Source: FEN-1219 sp963713355 (lineage in GTDB: Bacteria > Pseudomonadota > Gammaproteobacteria > Steroidobacterales > Rariloculaceae). From it: a DNA stretch of 64,000 bases. The translations under genes and the position numbers were made by a program. The stretch is taken from assembly GCA_963713355.1 (NCBI GenBank), contig CAVQLK010000008.1, positions 310,001 through 374,000 of the forward strand, given 5' to 3'. This document shows, one piece after another, positions 1 through 9,020 of the stretch (the stretch's first letter is position 1; each line of letters opens with the position of its first letter). The notes beneath the pieces are model-generated. The model ran no database searches, had not been told where the DNA came from, and worked only from the letters and a program-made list of their open reading frames with translations.

Positions 1-1046
1 CCGGGCTTGACAGGTGTGTTCTCGAGCTACCAGGTCAACGTGCCCCAGGTGCGCGCCGACGTCGACCGCGACAAGGCGATGGCGCAAGGCGTGCCGCTCA
101 ACGAGCTCTTCGACACGATGCAGGTGTATCTCGGCTCGCTGTACGTCAACGACTTCAATCGTTTCGGCCGCACGTATCAGGTCAACGCGCAAGCCGACAT
201 GCCGTTCCGCCTCGAGCCCGAGGACATCCGCCAGCTCAAGGTGCGGAACTCGCAGGGCGACATGGTGCCGCTCGGCTCGTTCGTGTCGCTCGAGCAGTCG
301 GCCGGTCCCGACCGCGTCATGCACTACAACGGCTATCCGTCGGCCGAGATCAACGGCAGCCCGGCGCCGGGCTACTCGTCCGGCGAAGCAGAGGCGTTGA
401 TTGCGGGACTTGCCGACAGCTCGCTGCCGAACGGCATGCACGCCGAGTGGACCGAGCTCACGTATCAGAAGCAGCTCGCCGGCAACGCGGGAATGTGGGT
501 GTTCCCGATCTCCGTGCTGCTCGTGTTCCTCGTGCTTGCGGCGCTCTACGAGAGCCTGACATTGCCGCTAGTCGTGATCCTGATCGTGCCGATGACGCTG
601 CTTGTCGGCGATCGCGGGCGTGTGGCTCGTCGGGCGGCGACAACAACATCTTCACGCAGATCGGGCTCATCGTGCTCGTCGGCCTCGCGGCCAAGAACGC
701 GATCCTGATCGTCGAGTTCGCGCGTGCGCGCGAGCAACAAGGCGCGAGCATCTGGGAGGCGATCATCGACGCCGCGCGGTTGCGGTTGCGGCCGATTCTC
801 ATGACCTCGATCGCGTTCACGGCCGGCGTCGTGCCGCTCGTGCTCGCGAGCGGTGCGGGCGCCGAGATGCGCAATGCGATGGGCGTGGCGGTATTCGCCG
901 GCATGATCGGCGTCACGATCTTCGGCCTCGTGCTGACGCCCGTGTTCTATTGGGTAGTGCAGCGGCTTGCCGCCGGCGGGCGCTCGCGCGCCGAGCGCCG
1001 GTCCATCAGCGACATGACCGCCGTAGCCGCCGCGTTGATTCCGTAG
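1..1046 (+). CDS. RND (HAE1/AcrB-like) efflux pump, C-terminal part, 5' truncated and frameshifted
   Basis: Inner-membrane proton-driven multidrug pump subunit; only the C-terminal third lies in the window, and the frame is already open at base 1. The porter-domain end is followed by membrane helices (FPISVLLVFLVLAALYESL) and the conserved helix region AAKNAILIVEFARARE, then the terminal helices around MTSIAFTAGVVPLVLA. The reading frame changes twice within about 40 bases (about 603 and 640): frame 1 gives LPLVVILIVPMTLL, frame 2 gives SAIAGVWLVG, frame 3 gives GDNNIFTQIGLIVLVGLAAK. Together these restore the family sequence exactly, so the shifts are indels in an otherwise conserved gene. 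The outer-membrane factor follows 10 bases after the stop, so this is the usual efflux operon. Pseudogene or assembly error cannot be separated from sequence alone. Confidence 0.88.
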   Translation, partial: GLDRCVLELPGQRAPGARRRRPRQGDGARRAAQRALRHDAGVSRLAVRQRLQSFRPHVSGQRASRHAVPPRARGHPPAQGAELAGRHGAARLVRVARAVGRSRPRHALQRLSVGRDQRQPGAGLLVRRSRGVDCGTCRQLAAERHARRVDRAHVSEAARRQRGNVGVPDLRAARVPRACGALREPDIAASRDPDRADDAACRRSRACGSSGGDNNIFTQIGLIVLVGLAAKNAILIVEFARAREQQGASIWEAIIDAARLRLRPILMTSIAFTAGVVPLVLASGAGAEMRNAMGVAVFAGMIGVTIFGLVLTPVFYWVVQRLAAGGRSRAERRSISDMTAVAAALIP

Positions 1047-1056
1047 GGAGAGATCC

Positions 1057-2454
1057 ATGAGAAGTGCATTGTTGGCCAGTGCCGCGGCGTTGCTCGCCGC
1101 GTGCGCGGTCGGGCCGGACTATCGGGAACCTGAAACCGCGGCGACCCCATTCGTGGCGGCGCAAGGTGCCGCAGTCAGCGAGCAGCCGTTCGAAGCCGCG
1201 TGGTGGGAACAGTTCCAGGATCCCGTGCTCGACGATTTGATCGAGCGCGCGTTGACGGACGACCTCGATCTGAAGATCGCGCTCGCGCGCGTCGAAGAGG
1301 CGCGCGCGTTCTATGGGGCCGCGCGGCGCGACCGTTGGCCCGGCGTTTCGACCGAGGCCGCGCGCTCGAAGAGCCGGCAACAGCAGCCTGGGTTCACCGA
1401 TGAGCGAGTCGACGTCGAGAGCTACGATGCGGGGTTTGCGACGTTATGGGAGCTCGACCTCTTCGGCCGCGTGCGCCGCGGCGCTCAGGCCGCAGGTGCG
1501 GAAACCGACGCCGCCATCGCCGACCTGCGCGACGCGCAGGTGCTCGTCGCGGCCGAAGTCGCGCGCAACTACGTCGAGCTGCGCGGTGCGCAAAAGAGGC
1601 TCCGCGTCGCGCAGGAGAACCTGGGTCTTCAGCAAGAGACGCTCGACCTCACGCGCGTGCGGCTCGAGCTCGGCCGGGGCAGCGAGCTCGACGTCGCGAG
1701 CGCCGCGGCGCGATTCGCCGCGACGGAAGCGACGATTCCGCCGCTCGTCGCAGCCGAGACGGTCGCCGCGAATCGCCTTGCCGTGCTGCTTGGTGAGCGG
1801 CCCGGCGCGCTCGCCGCAGAGCTGGCCTTTCGCGAGGTCGCGCCGCACTTGACGACGATCGCCGTCGACTCGCCGGCTGCGTTGCTGCAACGCCGGCCCG
1901 ACATTCGTGCCGCAGAGCGCGACCTTGCAGCCGCAACGGCGCGCATTGGCGTCGCGAAGGCCGATCTCTTCCCGCGCTTGACGCTGAGCGGCTTCATCGG
2001 CTTCGTGGCGGGCGATGCGGATAGCCTCGGCGACTCGGAGAGCCGCGCCTGGCGCGTCACACCCGTGTTGTCGTGGGCCGGGTTCGATCGCGGCACGTGG
2101 GCGCGTGTCGCCGTGGCCGAAGCGCGCACGGCCGGTGCGCTCGCGGGTTACGAGCTCGCCGTGCTGCGCGCGCTCGAAGAGACCGAGAACGCGTTCGTGA
2201 CGTACGGAACGCATCGACAGCGGCTCGGGTCCGTCGTCGAGCAAGCCATGGCGTCGCGTACGGCCGCGGAGCTCGCGCGCATCCAATATCGCGAGGGCGC
2301 GCTCGATTTCCTGCGGCTGCTCGACGCCGAGCGCACGCTGCTGCAAGCCGAGGACGAAGTCGCGGCGGCCGAAGCGAATCTCAACGCGTCGGTCGTGCTG
2401 ATCTACAAGGCGCTCGGCGGCGGCTGGGAAGCCGCGCCGGCCGTCACGCTGTAG
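1057..2454 (+). CDS. NodT/OprM-family outer-membrane efflux lipoprotein
   Basis: Outer-membrane channel that completes the tripartite pump with the preceding RND subunit. It has 465 residues, usual for the family. The N-terminus carries a lipoprotein signal with lipobox LLAAC at residues 12-16, followed by the typical AVGPDYREP start of the mature protein. Two coiled-coil-rich OEP repeats follow, with recognisable stretches ALARVEEARA, LLQRRPDIRAAERDLAAA and LFPRLTLSG. The start has a GGGAGAG ribosome-binding site at about 1047-1053. The gene is intact, unlike its neighbour. It ends 21 bases before a convergent gene. Confidence 0.95.
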   Translation: MRSALLASAAALLAACAVGPDYREPETAATPFVAAQGAAVSEQPFEAAWWEQFQDPVLDDLIERALTDDLDLKIALARVEEARAFYGAARRDRWPGVSTEAARSKSRQQQPGFTDERVDVESYDAGFATLWELDLFGRVRRGAQAAGAETDAAIADLRDAQVLVAAEVARNYVELRGAQKRLRVAQENLGLQQETLDLTRVRLELGRGSELDVASAAARFAATEATIPPLVAAETVAANRLAVLLGERPGALAAELAFREVAPHLTTIAVDSPAALLQRRPDIRAAERDLAAATARIGVAKADLFPRLTLSGFIGFVAGDADSLGDSESRAWRVTPVLSWAGFDRGTWARVAVAEARTAGALAGYELAVLRALEETENAFVTYGTHRQRLGSVVEQAMASRTAAELARIQYREGALDFLRLLDAERTLLQAEDEVAAAEANLNASVVLIYKALGGGWEAAPAVTL

Positions 2455-2457
2455 TGA

Positions 2458-2472
2458 GGCGCGCGGCGCGCC
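2458..2472. terminator. Short GC hairpin between convergent genes
   Basis: GGCGCG-CGG-CGCGCC is a perfect six-base stem with a three-base loop, lying in the 21-base gap between two convergent stops. There is no T-run, so a terminator role in either direction is only an inference from position. Confidence 0.35.
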
Positions 2473-2475
2473 GGC

Positions 2476-3495
2476 CTAGTCGGCCGTCGCGTCCTCGATC
2501 GCGCGCAGGTACTCCTCGGCCGTCGGGCGGTGACGGTCCGACTCGGTTGCCTGCTCGAACCACGTGCGCGCCTCGTCGAATTGCCGTTGCCTGTACAGCG
2601 CGACGCCCATGAGCAGGTTCGCCTGCGCCTCGTCGGTCAGCGAGCCTCGGCCCATGCCGGCGTGTAGCGCCGCTACGGCCGCCGGCCAGTCTTCGCGCGC
2701 GACGTGCACGACGGCGAGCCGCACGTAGGCATCGCCGGTGCTCGCTATGCGAGAAGCGTTCTCGAGCGGCGCGACGGCCTTGTCGAGCTCGCCGGCCGTG
2801 AACCATGCCGTGCCGAGCTTCGTGTACGCGGCCTCGTCGGGACGCAGGACCTGATCCGCGAGCGCCTGCTCGAGCACCTCGGCGCCCTGCTGCGGCAACC
2901 CTCTATTGATCAGCAAATCGGAGAGCCGACGGAACTCGGCATCGTCGTTCAAGAGCTCTACCGTGTGCGCGAGCCGCATCGTCGCGAGCGCGCGGTCCAA
3001 GTCGCCGACTCTTTCGTAAGCGACCGACAGCTCGAGCCAATAGATCTTGTTGTCCGGCACCTTCTCGATGAGGCGTTCGAGCCAGGGGATCGCGGCGCGC
3101 GGCTGGTCGCTGCGCTTCAGCACGTCGGCGACGAGCTCGAGCCAGCTGACGGGCGCATCGGGCGCCAGCGTCGCGGCGCGCTCGGCCGGCAGGCGGGCCT
3201 TCGCGTAGTCGCCGAGCTGATAATGCGCGAGGCCGAGCAGATAGAACGCTTCGGGCACCTGTTCGGGTTGGCCCGCGATGAAACCGTCGAGGATCTCGAT
3301 GGCCTCGGCGTATTTCATCGCCTCGATCAGCGCCGCGGCATCGTTGACGGCGATGTGCGGCGTCAACTCGATCAGCGTGATTCGCGGCGCGGGCTCTTGC
3401 GCACTCGTCGCGGATGCGAACGCGAGGGCGACGATCGCGAGCGCGGCCGCGCCCGTCGAGCTGCGCACCTTCAGGCGATTCACTGGCGCCGACAT
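2476..3495 (-). CDS. Exported tetratricopeptide-repeat protein
   Basis: A 339-residue protein with an N-terminal signal sequence (AAALAIVALAFASATSAQ, cut after SAQ) and then TPR-type helix pairs over most of its length, for example KYAEAIEILDGFI, YLLGLAHYQLGDYAKA and AYVRLAVVHVAREDWPAAV. Such repeats bind partner proteins; no catalytic motif is seen, so the role is structural or adaptor-like in the periplasm. The start at 3495 lies inside the end of the upstream esterase (16-base overlap), which suggests translational coupling. The upstream frame happens to stay open through this start because of a frameshift in the esterase, giving a false 577-residue fusion. Confidence 0.82.
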   Translation of the reverse strand: MSAPVNRLKVRSSTGAAALAIVALAFASATSAQEPAPRITLIELTPHIAVNDAAALIEAMKYAEAIEILDGFIAGQPEQVPEAFYLLGLAHYQLGDYAKARLPAERAATLAPDAPVSWLELVADVLKRSDQPRAAIPWLERLIEKVPDNKIYWLELSVAYERVGDLDRALATMRLAHTVELLNDDAEFRRLSDLLINRGLPQQGAEVLEQALADQVLRPDEAAYTKLGTAWFTAGELDKAVAPLENASRIASTGDAYVRLAVVHVAREDWPAAVAALHAGMGRGSLTDEAQANLLMGVALYRQRQFDEARTWFEQATESDRHRPTAEEYLRAIEDATAD

Positions 3496-4209
3496 CCCTT
3501 TCTCGCCGTCTCGAAGCCGTCGAACAATCGGCTCGCCCCCTCGCCGGCAAGCGTCTCTAGCCGGTGCGGCTGGCCCTTTTCCACAGTGTACTGCGCAACG
3601 CTGCCGCGGGCGCCGAGATACTCCGCTTCTTTCTCCATTTCGCCGTGCCAGCGGTACTCGTCGCTGCTCGCCGATGTAGAAGTACGCGCAGATGCCTTCG
3701 AGCGCACGCAGCTTCGCTTCGCTGGGTTGCCACAGGTACCCGGGAAACGCCGTCGCCGAGGCGAAGTACTGCGGATGCTTGGCTGCGACGTGCATCGCGG
3801 CGATGCCGCCGTTCGACGGGCCCGCGGCGTGGAATTTGCCGGCCTCTATCTTGTGCGCGGCCAGGATGTTGTCGAGGAACTCGGGAAAGATCCGGTCGCC
3901 GTCGTAGAAGAAGAGATCGCCGTCGGGTGCCGCGGGCCCGACCACGATGTAGCCGCGCCGCTCGGCTTCGGCCTGGAAGTTGCGCGCGAGCGCGCCGTCG
4001 ATCGTGCTCATCGTCTGCGGCCCGCCGCCGAAGACGAGGATCGCGGGATAAGTCTTCGCGGCGTCGTAGTCGTTCGGCAGCACGAGCTTGTAGCTGACCG
4101 TCGCTCCGGCGACGCGCATGATGCGCTCGCTGACTTCCGCTGCGGCCGGCTGCGACGCCAGCATGACGATGACCATGCCCGTCATGAGCAGCCGCGACCT
4201 CATGCTCAT
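3480..4209 (-). CDS. Exported alpha/beta-hydrolase (PHB-depolymerase/esterase-like), frameshifted
   Basis: A secreted esterase-like protein of about 242 residues. It begins with a signal peptide (VIVMLASQPAAAE), then PAILVFGGGP (oxyanion-side strand) and the nucleophile elbow GPSNGG, with Ser as the likely nucleophile. At about 3668 the frame shifts by one base: ICAYFYIGE is continued by DEYRWHGEMEKEAEYLG in the next frame, ending at 3480 after GFETARKGCRRQ. The start overlaps the upstream ferritin-like stop as ATGA, and the end overlaps the TPR start, so the three genes form one coupled operon. The substrate is unknown; dienelactone-hydrolase-type activity is an alternative. Confidence 0.75.
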
Positions 4210-4880
4210 GGCGCCGCGCGCTCGAGCGCTCCAAGCAACCGCGAGTACAGCCTGCGCTCGGCCGCAAGGACGGTCGATGCGCGCGAATCGTCGAGCTCGT
4301 GGCCGGCTTCGAGCCGCTCGGCCATGTCGCCGAGATGCGCTTGCTCCTCGCCGAGCACGCGCTTCAACGATAGCGCGTGCCGCGCGCGCTTCAGCGCTTG
4401 CTCGTACAAACCGTAGAACCAGAGAGCCCGGAACTCGACGATCATCGACATATATAAGTATGCGGCGCGCACGCTACGCCGATCGCCCAGCGCGCGGACC
4501 GTCGCGCCTTCGAGCCGCTGGAAGTACATGCGAGCCGACGAGGGCGCGAGCAGATCGCCGGCGACGTACTCGAGCGCGCGCTCGGCCGTCTTCTCGGCTT
4601 GGCGCTTCATGAAGAACGCGTGGTGCGCTTCCTCGGCGACGTGCTTCAACGTTGCTTGGTCGATCGCAGCTGAGTGCTGCGTGGCCATGATCTTGTGGCT
4701 GCCCATGTGCTCGAGCAGCGACAGCGTGTTGAGCATGCGCGCGTGACACTGCGGCGCAGCAATGATCGCGTCGAGCAGCGCGCGCGTGCGCGGCGCGAGA
4801 TCGGCGTTGTCGGCGGCAAACCGCGTGAGCGCGCCGTCGAGCCACGATGAAGCCGGCAGGTGTGCGGTGTTCTCGAGCAT
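4206..4880 (-). CDS. Ferritin-like four-helix-bundle protein
   Basis: An all-helical 224-residue protein with spaced acidic/His pairs typical of diiron bundles: Glu57 in LLEHMGSHK, EEAHH at 83-87, Glu149 and Glu160 in EFRALWFYGLYEQ, and EEQAHL at 178-183. The two ExxH-type motifs support a metal-binding ferritin-like fold, but no specific family is recognised, so an oxidase or storage role is only possible. The start at 4880 is preferred over an upstream in-frame start at 4940 because the extension (residues up to FSRL) is not helical, and a GAGG lies just upstream. Its stop overlaps the esterase start as ATGA. Confidence 0.6.
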   Translation of the reverse strand: MLENTAHLPASSWLDGALTRFAADNADLAPRTRALLDAIIAAPQCHARMLNTLSLLEHMGSHKIMATQHSAAIDQATLKHVAEEAHHAFFMKRQAEKTAERALEYVAGDLLAPSSARMYFQRLEGATVRALGDRRSVRAAYLYMSMIVEFRALWFYGLYEQALKRARHALSLKRVLGEEQAHLGDMAERLEAGHELDDSRASTVLAAERRLYSRLLGALERAAP

Positions 4881-4951
4881 GAGCCTCGAAAATTCTCCAG
4901 ATTGCTCTGATTCGGCGGTGCTAGTGTATACGGCGGGCAAGGGGGGTGAGC

Positions 4952-5696
4952 ATGCTACGCCACGTTTGGTTCATCGCTGTTTTCGCGGCCGCGCCGCTCG
5001 CGGCGCAGAAGTCGGGGCCGCAAGGCGACACCTGGGAAAACATCGCAAAGCTGCCGGACTTCAGCGGCTTGTGGGAAGTCACACGCGGCGGCGGGCCCCG
5101 CGGCGGCGGCGAGCCGCCGGCGTTCACGCCGGCGTACGCCGCGAAGCTCGCGGAGTTTCAAGCGGCCACGCAGCGCGGCGAGATCGAGGACGGCCCCACG
5201 GCGAACTGCGTGCCGAACGGCATGCCGGCGATCATGACGCAGCCGTATCCGCTCGAAATCTTGTTCACGCCGGGCAAAGTCACGATCCTCATCGAGGCGT
5301 ACGCGCAGTGGCGACAGATCTTCACGGACGGTCGCGACCATCCCGAAGATCCGGATCTCACGTTCAACGGCCACTCGACCGGCCATTGGGAAGGCGACAC
5401 GCTCGTCGTCGACACCGTCGGCTTCACGACGGATACGTCACTCGGTAATCAAGGCATGCGGCATAGCGAGAAGATGCGCATCGTCGAGCGCTTCCGCTTG
5501 GCGGAGCCCGATCGCTTGGAAGTCGTAGACGACGATCTCCGACCCCGAAGCGCTCACGAAGCCGTTCACGCGCACGGCCGCCTACGGCCGCCACCGCGAT
5601 TGGACACTCGCCGAGTACGTGTGCCAGCAGAACAACAGGAACTTCACGACCGACGACGGCAAGTCCGGCATCGACTTGAGCTTCGAGGAAAAATAG
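4952..5696 (+). CDS. GDTLVV-motif secreted protein, copy 1 (frameshifted)
   Basis: A secreted protein of unknown function, copy 1 of six in this window. It has a signal peptide (FIAVFAAAPLAAQ), the early FSGLWEVTRGGG segment, a central IFTDGRDHPEDPD block and the hallmark GHWEGDTLVVDTVGFTTDTS, then MRIVERFRL. The start at 4952 has a G6 ribosome-binding site six bases upstream, better than the GTG at 4946. At about 5530 one base is out of register: frame 2 (LEVVDDD) must pass to frame 3 (ISDPEALTKPFTRTAAYG) to reach the natural end CQQNNRNFTTDDGK...FEEK at 5696. The DUF6152-type partner follows directly. No enzyme motif is visible. Confidence 0.75.
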
Positions 5697-6127
5697 ATGG
5701 GCAGAACGACGAATCGCGCTCGGACGCTTGCGTCACGTGGGCATGGTGCTCGCCAGCGTCGTCGGCATTCTCGCGCTCGCAGCGTGGACGTCGCGCGCCG
5801 AGGCGCATCACTCGTTCAGCGTGTTCGACATGCAGACGAACAAGGAGCTCGAGGGCGAAGTCATCGAGCTCCAGTGGACGAATCCGCACATCTTCTTGTG
5901 GATCAACGTCACGAACGCCGACGGCAGCGAAGACGCGCTGGGGCCTCGAGGGCATGAGCCCGAACTTCCTGGGCCGCCGCGGTTGGACGAAGAACACCTT
6001 CGAGCCCGGCGACAAGGTCAAAGTCGTCGTCTGGCCGCTGAAGACCGGCGAGCCCGGCGGCACGCTGCAGCGCGCGACGTTTCCGGACGGCACCCAGGTC
6101 GTGAATTTCGGCAGCGCGGGCGGCTAG
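5697..6127 (+). CDS. DUF6152-type secreted protein, copy 1 (frameshifted)
   Basis: A small secreted protein of the DUF6152 type, first of six. After a hydrophobic signal (GMVLASVVGILALAAW) comes the hallmark AHHSFSVFD, then ELEGEVIELQWTNPHIFLW, and a C-terminal beta-rich part (GDKVKVVVWPLKTGEPGG). Two one-base shifts are needed: near 5725, to join ATG 5697 (MGRTTNRART) to LRHVGMVLAS, or else the TTG at 5728 is the start; and near 5938, where DGSEDA passes to WGLEGMSPNFLGRRG. The end at 6127 (VVNFGSAGG) is natural. It abuts its GDTLVV partner (stop TAG then ATG), so they are one transcription unit. Biochemical function is unknown. Confidence 0.72.
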
Positions 6128-6149
6128 CTCTGCAGTGCAGGTAACGGGA

Positions 6150-6695
6150 TCAATCCGTAGGTAGGGGCGGCAGCTCGAACCCGAGCGTGCTCACCGCCGC
6201 TCGACCCGAGCTCGTGTAAATTTCCGGAACGCCGTTCTCGCCGACGATCCAGACCTCTTTCGCGCCGGCGGCTAGATACGCCGCCGTTTTCTCCGCCATC
6301 TGGATACGCGTGTTCGTCGGCGACAACACCTCGACGCAGAGATCCGGTGCGACGCGAAATTGCTTCTCGTTGCGGTGCCGCTCCATGAGCTCCCGTGACA
6401 CCCAAACCACATCGGGAACCCGCATGCCCATGTCTGTCTCGACCGTGCACTCGGGGAGTGTCGTGCCGTCAGGCCGCTGCCGCGCGAGCTCGCGCGTCAG
6501 AAAGCCCTGAATGAAGGCGTGCCGAATCGTCGGCGGGCTCACTTCGATCGCGCCCTTCTCGCTGAGCTCGACTTTGCACGGGATCTCGGCAACGAGCCGA
6601 TTGTCGGCGAGCTGCCGCCAGCGCTCGCGCAGCTCTGCACGCGACAAGCGCTGTGCGGTCTCCGGTTTAGCGGCCGTGGCGTTCATGAGGCTCAT
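6150..6695 (-). CDS. Uma2-family (DUF820) putative PD-(D/E)XK endonuclease
   Basis: A 181-residue cytoplasmic protein of the Uma2 family, known from its restriction-endonuclease-like fold. The catalytic core is visible as the VPDVVWV segment (Asp), the DLCVEVLSPTN segment (Glu) and KTAAYLAAGAKEVWIV. The N-terminal HAFIQGFLTRELARQ helix is typical. These proteins are often single genes of unknown role, sometimes ascribed to mobile or defence contexts. It stands alone here, beside a tRNA gene, with no clear operon partner. The length is normal and the gene intact. Confidence 0.85.
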   Translation of the reverse strand: MSLMNATAAKPETAQRLSRAELRERWRQLADNRLVAEIPCKVELSEKGAIEVSPPTIRHAFIQGFLTRELARQRPDGTTLPECTVETDMGMRVPDVVWVSRELMERHRNEKQFRVAPDLCVEVLSPTNTRIQMAEKTAAYLAAGAKEVWIVGENGVPEIYTSSGRAAVSTLGFELPPLPTD

Positions 6696-6798
6696 CCGAG
6701 AGAGAGGCGTTTTGATTGTGCGCGCCGCTGGCGAGCTCCCGCAACGCGGAAATGCCGCCGATTCGCTGAGAAACGCACCATGCGCCGGCGCCCTCCAT

Positions 6799-6804
6799 TA
6801 CAAT
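6799..6804 (+). promoter_or_regulatory. Putative -10 box of the tRNA gene
   Basis: TACAAT lies seven bases before a plausible start at about 6811, just ahead of the tRNA. No good -35 box is seen at the right spacing, so the promoter is weakly supported. Confidence 0.4.
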
Positions 6805-6813
6805 TCACGGCAC

Positions 6814-6890
6814 GCGCCCGTAGCTCAATTGGATAGAGCATCGGCCTTCGAAGCCGAGGGTTGGGAGTTCGAGCCTCTCCGGGCGCGCCA
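6814..6890 (+). tRNA. tRNA-Arg (anticodon TCG)
   Basis: A complete cloverleaf of 77 bases with encoded CCA. The acceptor arm GCGCCCG pairs with CGGGCGC, the D arm has GCTC/GAGC, the anticodon stem TCGGC/GCCGA encloses loop CTTCGAA (anticodon TCG, reading CGA), and the T arm GGGAG/CTCTC carries TTCGAGC. The discriminator base is G. It would decode arginine CGN codons. tRNA genes are common integration sites, but no integrase or repeated 3' end is seen nearby. Confidence 0.95.
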
Positions 6891-7298
6891 ACCGACGCTG
6901 CTCGTAAGTTGGCACTCACCGTCCCGACGGCCTCGACGTCTCGTTCGGCAATGGATCGGTGGATGCTCGGTCCACGCTCGTGTCGTCTGCGCGTGTCGTT
7001 GTGATATCACCAACGCTGTCGACCGAGTGTCCTGATGATGGTGTCGAGCACAGGTCGATGTCTTTTCCCACATCTTCGGCAGCTTGCGATCGTGCGCGAC
7101 ACGCCGCGATCGGCCTTAGCGCTTCGCGAGCGCCACTTTCTCGTACGACGTCTGCGCGTTGGCGACAGCGTCGTATTTGGCTTTGAACGCTCGATAGGCC
7201 GCGCCATGTAGAGCACGTTGCCCTCGGCTTCGTTCAAGACGAGGCGTGCTCCGTCAGTTCCCGCGGCGGTGAGGGAGCCGTGGTACTGTCCCGGCGCA
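6891..7298. other. Gene-poor stretch after tRNA-Arg
   Basis: About 400 bases hold no intact gene. The only coding-like trace is a short minus-strand remnant near 7116-7237. No att-like copy of the tRNA end, hairpin with T-run or insertion sequence end was seen. Confidence 0.6.
7116..7237 (-). pseudogene. Possible C-terminal gene remnant
   Basis: On the minus strand NEAEGNVLYMA can be joined by a frame change to AYRAFKAKYDAVANAQTSY and EKVALAKR before a TAA at 7116-7118. The second part has the composition of a real helical protein end, whereas other frames are Arg-rich noise. No start, ribosome-binding site or identifiable family is present, so it is offered only as a possible fragment. Confidence 0.3.
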
Positions 7299-8936
7299 TC
7301 AGGTGCAGGTCAGGCCGTCCGGTCCGTCGGGACGGCAGTGGGTCGGGTACCCGGCTGTCTCCCAGTATTCGATCAGTCCCAGATCGCGCATCAGTTGCGC
7401 AAAGCCCGGGTGCCGGCGGACCGGCGCCATGACCGGCCGGAGCAGGAGGTCGAGCACCACGGCCGGATCGCTGTCCGCTGCGCGGTCCAGGGCGCGCAGG
7501 CCGAGCGCGGGTTCATCGAAATAGGCTGCCCACACCGCGAGGTTGAGCTCGCCGGCAGCCGTACCCATGCCCGCGTCGCTCTCGGGCAGGGCGTGCAGCG
7601 CGGCGGCGCCCTGCGCACGGCTGTCGAGATGACGCAGGCCCACGGCCCACACGCGATCGAAAGCGTCCCCCGCTGATGCAAAGGCCGGTACGGTCACACG
7701 CGGAGCGTCCGGGGAAACCATCTGCGCGGCAACCGCCGGTTCCATGCCGTTGAGGAGCACGTTCACCTCCACGAAGGAAGCCCTTGCGGCGCGGGTATCG
7801 CCCGCCGCGAGCAGCTGCCAGAACTGCGGCGCGGAGGCGACGACGGAATAGCCCACGAGGCCGCGCGCGTCGTGACGCAGTTCGCGTGCGCGTGTCGGCT
7901 GCCCGAGCGCGTCGTACACGTCCGCCAACCGCGACACCACGCGGAGGTCGTCCGGCCGCTTCGCGCGCGCCCCCTCCAGGACGGCGAGCGCGTCGTCCAG
8001 GTGGCCGGTGCGGCTGAGGAAAGTGCCGTAGGCCAGCACGGCGGAGAAGTCGCCGCCACCGTCCAGCCGCTCGCGCAGCACCGCGGCGACCTTCGGCCAG
8101 GCCTTCGACCGCGTCAGCTCCTCCATCAGCAGCCCGACTATTTCTGGCCGGTCGCGCGACGCGTCCGTGGCACGTTCTAGCGCGGCGGCGAGGCGCGCCG
8201 CGTAACGGCTTTCGGTGTCGGGGTCCGCGGTGAGCCGCTTCAGTTGCCGATAGCTCGTGGCGAGATGGATCCACGCCTCGGCGAGTCCCGGGTCCAGGCG
8301 CAGTGCCACCTCGAACTCCCGGACGGCCAGCTCGGTCGCCAGCGGGTCCTTGTCGCTGCGCAGTTGGTCGATGCCATGCTGCAGGTGTTGCCGAGCGAGA
8401 GCCGCAGGGCCGGCCGGCCCACCGGCTTCGGGAATTGCCGGCGCTAGTTGCTGCCCCGGCCAGAGTGCCCAGGCGGCGAGACCGGCGGCAGCGATGCCGG
8501 CCAGCCACGCGGCTCCGTGACGCCGGAAAGCAGGCGCGCCGGCTGTCGATGGAGGAGGCGGGAACGGCGAAGGCGCATCTGTCCGCGGGTCGACGGGCGC
8601 GTTACGGACATCCCCGACGAACTGATAGCCGCGCCGCGGCACGGTGACGATGCATCCCTCGCCACAGGCCCGGCGCAACGCCGCGATGGCCTGGCTCAGC
8701 GCGTTCTCGCCCACCACCGTGTCGTGCCAGACGGTTTCGATCAGCTCTCGCCGGGGAACGGGAGCGCCCCGGCGTTCGATGAGCGTTACCAATACGTCGA
8801 AGGCGCGCGCGGGAATCGCAACGGGTTCGCCGCGCAGCGTGTCGAGCCGCCGGTGGGCGGTATCGAGGCAGAAATCGCCGAACCGGTAGCAGGTTCCCGC
8901 GGACTTCATCCGGCGTCCATCCAGCCAGGGATTCAC
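7299..8936 (-). CDS. CadC-like membrane transcription regulator with TPR sensor domain
   Basis: A 545-residue one-component regulator. The N-terminus (about residues 15-110) is an OmpR/PhoB-type winged helix with YRFGDFCLD, ELIETVWHDTVVGENALSQA and TVPRRGYQFVGDV. A Pro-rich linker leads to a single membrane helix (AAWLAGIAAAGLAAWALW, about 145-165), and the rest is an exported TPR-rich domain (ARQHLQHGIDQL, LAEAWIHLATSYRQL). This is the CadC/ToxR layout, in which the outer domain senses a signal and the winged helix binds DNA directly. The start is GTG 8936 or ATG 8909. It is divergent from the amidohydrolase at 9021, the most likely target. Confidence 0.85.
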   Translation of the reverse strand: MNPWLDGRRMKSAGTCYRFGDFCLDTAHRRLDTLRGEPVAIPARAFDVLVTLIERRGAPVPRRELIETVWHDTVVGENALSQAIAALRRACGEGCIVTVPRRGYQFVGDVRNAPVDPRTDAPSPFPPPPSTAGAPAFRRHGAAWLAGIAAAGLAAWALWPGQQLAPAIPEAGGPAGPAALARQHLQHGIDQLRSDKDPLATELAVREFEVALRLDPGLAEAWIHLATSYRQLKRLTADPDTESRYAARLAAALERATDASRDRPEIVGLLMEELTRSKAWPKVAAVLRERLDGGGDFSAVLAYGTFLSRTGHLDDALAVLEGARAKRPDDLRVVSRLADVYDALGQPTRARELRHDARGLVGYSVVASAPQFWQLLAAGDTRAARASFVEVNVLLNGMEPAVAAQMVSPDAPRVTVPAFASAGDAFDRVWAVGLRHLDSRAQGAAALHALPESDAGMGTAAGELNLAVWAAYFDEPALGLRALDRAADSDPAVVLDLLLRPVMAPVRRHPGFAQLMRDLGLIEYWETAGYPTHCRPDGPDGLTCT

Positions 8937-9020
8937 GGGATTTCACCGGCGGCGTGCGCCTTTTCACGTCTCGCGGCCGATGCTCCTCGTCCGCGTTCAT
9001 CTTAGGTCAGGGGATTCATC

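Noticed and set aside
2476..4209. Esterase-TPR fusion protein
   Set aside because: The long frame exists only because a frameshift in the esterase joins the TPR start; the TPR protein has its own signal peptide and overlapping start.
2704..4416. Plus-strand 570-residue open frame
   Set aside because: It is antisense to the TPR, esterase and ferritin-like genes, is Arg/His-rich and has no signal or motif; a shadow caused by high GC.
6814..7298. tRNA-associated integration island
   Set aside because: No integrase, no repeated tRNA end and no foreign-looking gene cluster follows the tRNA.
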